From contig CDRNVI010000203.1 of assembly GCA_977017575.1 (NCBI GenBank), positions 1 to 64,000 on the forward strand: 64,000 bases of DNA, read 5' to 3'. This stretch comes from Paramoeba atlantica. Its lineage: Eukaryota; Discosea. The number at the start of each line of letters is the position of its first letter. Position 1 is the first letter of the stretch. The notes below the pieces were generated by a model. That model was not told the DNA's origin. It saw nothing but the letters and a program-made list of their open reading frames with translations, and did not search any database. Shown here one piece after another: positions 59,654 to 64,000 of this stretch. The translations under genes and the position numbers were made by a program.

Positions 59654-62600
59654 TAATCACTACCCCTCACCAAAAGGTCGCAATAATATATGTTTTTAGC
59701 GTTTAAGATCTGGAGACCATTTTCAAAATAGAAAATGTCAATCGCTTTTTTCTTACGCAAGTACGTCAAAAAAATCGTTTTTCTCCATGAGCTAAAACGA
59801 GTTAGTTCGATCGGGCTTTTTTTGATGCTTTTTTTGGATCGCAGCTTCAACAAAAAAAAATTTCTGCTGCTGTTTTCCAACAAAGAAAATTATAAAAAAA
59901 TAATTTTGTTGTTGTCAAATACGATCTTTTAAAATATAAAATTTTTTTTATCGTTATAAATTTTATTCCAACATAAATTTGTTGGAAAAGTAACAGTAAA
60001 AAGTTGTTAATGAAAAAAAATAAATTCATTAACAACAACGTTGATGAAAAATATCAATCAACGCTGTTAAATTTCCAACAAAATAATGTCAGAAAAAAAT
60101 TTCTGCCGAAATAATTTAGCTGATTAAATTTTTATCACGACAAAAATATTTTTTTGTGGATCAATTAAATCGTTATTAACAAAAAAGTTATAACGCTGTT
60201 AATTTTCCAACCTAAAAATTTTTTATCTCTCAAAAAATATTTTTTGATGTTCAAAGTTATCGTTTGATAACAAAAAAGTTATAACGCTGTAACTTTTCCA
60301 ACAAAAAAAATTTTTTTTCGTGTTAAAAATTATTTTTGATCAATAAAAATTATTTTCGATGTTCAAATTCATCGTTTGATAACAAAAAAGTTATAACGCT
60401 GTTAATTTTCCATCAAAAATTATTTTTTTTTGCTTCAAAAATTTTTTTTAACATAAAAATTTATAATGATGATTACAAAATAAGTGTTGCAACTCAAAAA
60501 AGTTGTTTAACACTGTTAATTTTCCATCAACATCATAATTTTTATTTAAAAATTTTAATCAAGATCAATTTTATAAACATTTTTTGTAAAAAAATTAAAA
60601 TTTTTACTGGAAAATTACGGTGAGATGCATAAAAATTAGATTTAAACATAAATTTATGCAAACTACCGTTTAATTTCCAACAAAATTTAAATTTTTTTCA
60701 TTCAAAAATAGATTTTTTTAATTTTTCGCCGACAAAATTGAAAAAAAATTGAATTTTCATTCAAAAAGTTGTAAAATTGAGTCTCAGGATGAAAAAGTGG
60801 AAAAAGACCACATTTTATCAATTCGACGCTAAATTAGCAAAAAATTTCAATTTCTACACCTAAATGACTGTAGAAATTGGTGTTTTCCTACAATTTTGTG
60901 GAAATCCCTGACAAACACTGCTAAATTTCCAACAAAAAGTCAATTTGCAGGTGCTGCCCGTGGATTTTCCAACAAAATACTAGCAAAACTACTCAAAATG
61001 CTATTTTTCCGGCAGAAAACCGTCAAAATCTGCTTTTTCTGGGCAGGAATGACAAAAACGGCCCAAAAAAGGCCCTGTCATTTTGCCCAAAAACGCAGTA
61101 TTTTTTCCTGTTCTGGCCTGCAAATTAGCGGATGTCCAAAGCCCCCAAAAAAAGTGACTTGGACTCCGAGCCGACTCGAAAAGTCGTATTTTCCGGCAGA
61201 AACGAAAAAATATGCCACATTTTGTCCGACGATTATTTACAACTTTTTCTCGCATCCCATCATGGCGATTTTGCGGATCTGCAGGTTGGGAGGGAGCCAA
61301 CTGCATTTTTTGGCCGTTTTGAACCCGTTTTGTAAAAAATCGCATATATAAACTCCATAATTTCCCCTCAGAAATCTGCCACTTTTGGAGGCCAAAAAGT
61401 GTTTTGCAGAATCTCGAGGGCAAAATAGGAGTTTTTTGACCCGATTTTGTGAACAAAACTGGCATCAAAAACTATTCCAAATGCTCCAATCCGAATTTCA
61501 GCTATTGAACACTAAAAATGCTGAAAATCGCTATTTCGCACTGGAATTCCGCCAAAACTCCTTTTCAATGCGTATTTTGGGCGAGAAAACCGTCGATTTT
61601 ATAATTTTTAAACTTTTTTTTGTATAATTTATCATTTTTAGCGCGGATTTCTATAATTTCTCGCATAATTTATTAGTTTTATAGCGTTGTAGTTAAAATT
61701 TTCATAATTTTATCATCAAAGTCATCATTTTTCTATAATTTCAAACAAAATTATTAAAAAAAATGTTGTCTCAGACGAAAAAATTGCATGAAAGTTGTTA
61801 AACAACACTAAAACTAAAAAAATATCCCGCAGAAATTAAAAAACCGTGATAAAAATTTATAAATTCAAAAGAAAAATTTAAAAATCTTAAAAATTTATGA
61901 TGAAATCATCTTCTTTGTACCAAAATCAGATGTAAACATCAAAAAATTTTTTTAAAATCACTAGCTGAAACCATCGTCTATGGTTTCTTTTGTTAATGAT
62001 CAATGTTTTCATTTCATTCATAACATTTTCACGTTAACTTCGTTCAACTAACTTGAATTTTATTAAAATTATGATTCATAAAATAATTTTTTCATTGCTA
62101 AAAATAGAATCGCAATGGAAATTATTATGAAACAAGTTTTAATAATTCAAACTTAAGTTTGAACTCGAGTTATAAAATTTTAATAACATTAATATATACT
62201 TTTAAATAACTTCTATAATTAATTCAAAAGAGAATTTATAATTATGAACTTATAAAACTATATTTAATGATTTAAAAATTTAATAACTTGTTCTAATGTT
62301 TTCAATGTAATACGATATTTACGATATATGATCTTCTTTGTTCCAAAATCAGATGTTGATTATCGTACATTCTTATTACATGAAAACAAAGAACAGCTAC
62401 GGATAAGAACTGAAATGCCTTCCATATACCGAGATACTTTAAATTGATTATAGATAAATTTTCTAAAATATTTAATTACAAAAATAATTTAAAATATTAT
62501 TTACAAAACTTATAAATATAATCAATAAAAGTATACGTTATAAAGGAGCGCATAGTTCCTATCACTTTTAAATACGCTATTTTCCTTGATAAAAAAAATC

Positions 62601-64000
62601 ACTGGAAAATTAGCAGTCTTTAAAGAACTTCGATACAAAAAAGTATCTTGACAATCTCTGTTGTTTTTGTTACAAAAAAATAGTAAATAACTTCAAACAT
62701 ATATACAAAATTAAACGTGTATAAAAAAAGAAAAACATACACTTTGATACATTCAATCAAAAAAGATCTCAATCATGTATCATTAACTTTAGCATATATG
62801 TAAGAAGTTCCTTGGTGATTAATTCTTTTACGGTTTTCATGTAATAAACATGTACGATAATCAACATCTGATTTTAACTCAAAGCAGAGTAATCATCGTT
62901 AAATATCGTACAAAAGTTATTACAAAGAAAACTGCTAAGAATTATCATCAGGAAATTGCACTAAGATTTCCTTCAGAAATTCAAGTACAAATATCCGCTT
63001 AACTTATAAAAAGATATAAGTAGCTTCTATATATATTTTTTTATCGAAAAAACGATAAATAAATAAAGATCATGATAAGATTTCTACGAAATTCAATCAT
63101 GAAGCATACACTATAGTGTATGCAAATTATTACAAAAATAATAATTTTAAAATTTTTTTCTTCGTAATTCAAAGAAGAATTTACTTGAAAAAAAATATAA
63201 ATTTTAATGTTTTCGTGTTTAACTACAACTTAAATTTATATATATTTCGTTAAATTAAGAGAATAATTAAACGAAACTGTTACTCGGCAAAAATAAGGGA
63301 ATTTTTGAGTAACAGACCGTTCAAATTGAAAACAAAAAAACAATTTGCACGGCAATTCTTGGGGTTTTTACGCCTCACGGCTTCGTGATCGGACTAAAGA
63401 GCAGTAGCGAGAGCAAGAAAGTTTGCAGGGGTAGTTGAGTTAGCTATTCCCGGTGGTAGCTAACCTCGATTCCTTAGTCTTTAGTTGTGGTAATTTGGGA
63501 TAGCGAAGTAAAATTTTTAAAGTTCGCTATCGACAATTACTATTCTCTTTCATCTTTTGGCGTGCATTGCTAATTGATCCCAATAGACAATCACATTCAG
63601 AAACGATCGTAGCTTTACCTATATGTATGTAAAATATCATACATAAGAATCAATAAGATCTGTTTCGTCTCCTCTTTTTTCTTTTAAAATAGCAGGACTA
63701 ATCTATATTATATAATTATTATTCAACTTTTTTAATTATATTTTATCTGCTTGAACACCATAGTTCGATAAAAAATAAATAAAAAGATGAATAAATAACT
63801 AAAAAATAAAGATAGACAAGAACAAGAATAGTTTAGTTTAATTCCGTGTTAAATCCTCAATCCTTAAGTCGGATTTGTCACTCCATATACGATCAAACTT
63901 TATTTACTTAAATTTTTACAAAGATAGTAAAATTAAAAGTATAAAGATGATCTAGCTCACCAGTTTTATTTAAATTAAAATCTTACACAATGATTTTATA
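59654..64000. repeat. Satellite unit 14 (type C, cut by window end)
   Basis: This is a type C copy (unit 4 coordinates +45780) that runs off the window 191 bases before its expected end. The array therefore continues beyond the window on this side, as it presumably does on the left. Confidence 0.97.
63245..63544 (+). ncRNA. 300-nt covarying module, unit 14 (C form)
   Basis: C-G and G-C at the two covarying pairs; complete although the unit itself is cut by the window end. Confidence 0.42.

Noticed and set aside
1-64000. rDNA or histone-type coding tandem repeat
   Set aside because: No rRNA core sequences and no histone-like or other conserved reading frames in any unit on either strand.

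Overview
The whole window is one tandem satellite array. About thirteen complete head-to-tail units and a fourteenth truncated by the window end fill all 64,000 bases, with no unique flanking sequence on either side. Units are 4,538 to 4,655 bp and strongly AT-rich. I recognise no protein gene, rRNA, tRNA, transposase, reverse transcriptase or CRISPR array. Protein-free DNA on this scale, in long, almost identical units, fits a eukaryotic (probably nuclear, heterochromatic) satellite far better than a bacterial or viral genome. I cannot name the organism, and an organelle or assembly-collapsed origin cannot be excluded from sequence alone.

Three unit subtypes can be told apart by eye. Type A (4,609 bp) is units 1, 3, 5 and 9, and most of 12 and 13. 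Type B (4,655 bp) is units 2 and 11. Type C (4,538 bp) is units 4, 6, 7, 8, 10 and 14. Members of one subtype are nearly identical. Subtypes differ mainly between about 2.5 and 3.5 kb into the unit. Units 8, 9, 12 and 13 switch subtype internally, which records recent unequal exchange or gene conversion. Unit 13 also carries a non-homologous join at 58289/58290.

The striking property is that the unit is packed with inverted repeats almost end to end (roughly 35 to 40 stems per unit counted by eye). They fall into recurring families in which the loop or an internal motif is constant while the stem sequence changes on both sides so that pairing is kept. These are: (1) a 33-35 nt hairpin with a fixed AAG/TCA internal loop; (2) a 106-144 nt hairpin with a fixed core bounded by GTTTTC and GAAAAC and different complementary lower stems; (3) hairpins with a CAAAAA loop; (4) in the first kilobase, hairpins followed directly by a CTGTTAATTTTCCAACA-like tail. 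A 300-nt multi-stem module near the end of each unit has two base pairs that differ between subtypes by paired compensatory substitutions. Another stem shows C-G, T.G and T-A at the same pair in types A, B and C.

Layout of a unit (offsets from unit start, type A): 1-187 no clear structure; 188-1030 hairpin-plus-tail series; 1195-1873 GC-richer block whose overlapping ORFs coincide with nested stems; 1947-2090 TATAATTT micro-repeats; 2314-3602 hairpin-dense, subtype-variable region; 3662-3961 covarying module; 3962-4609 mostly plain AT-rich sequence with one clear stem. The simplest reading is that the unit specifies a densely folded RNA (or single-stranded DNA), with + the more likely functional strand because wobble pairs at the informative stems are G.T on +. 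Template-switch correction of quasi-palindromes is the main alternative. No expression evidence is available.
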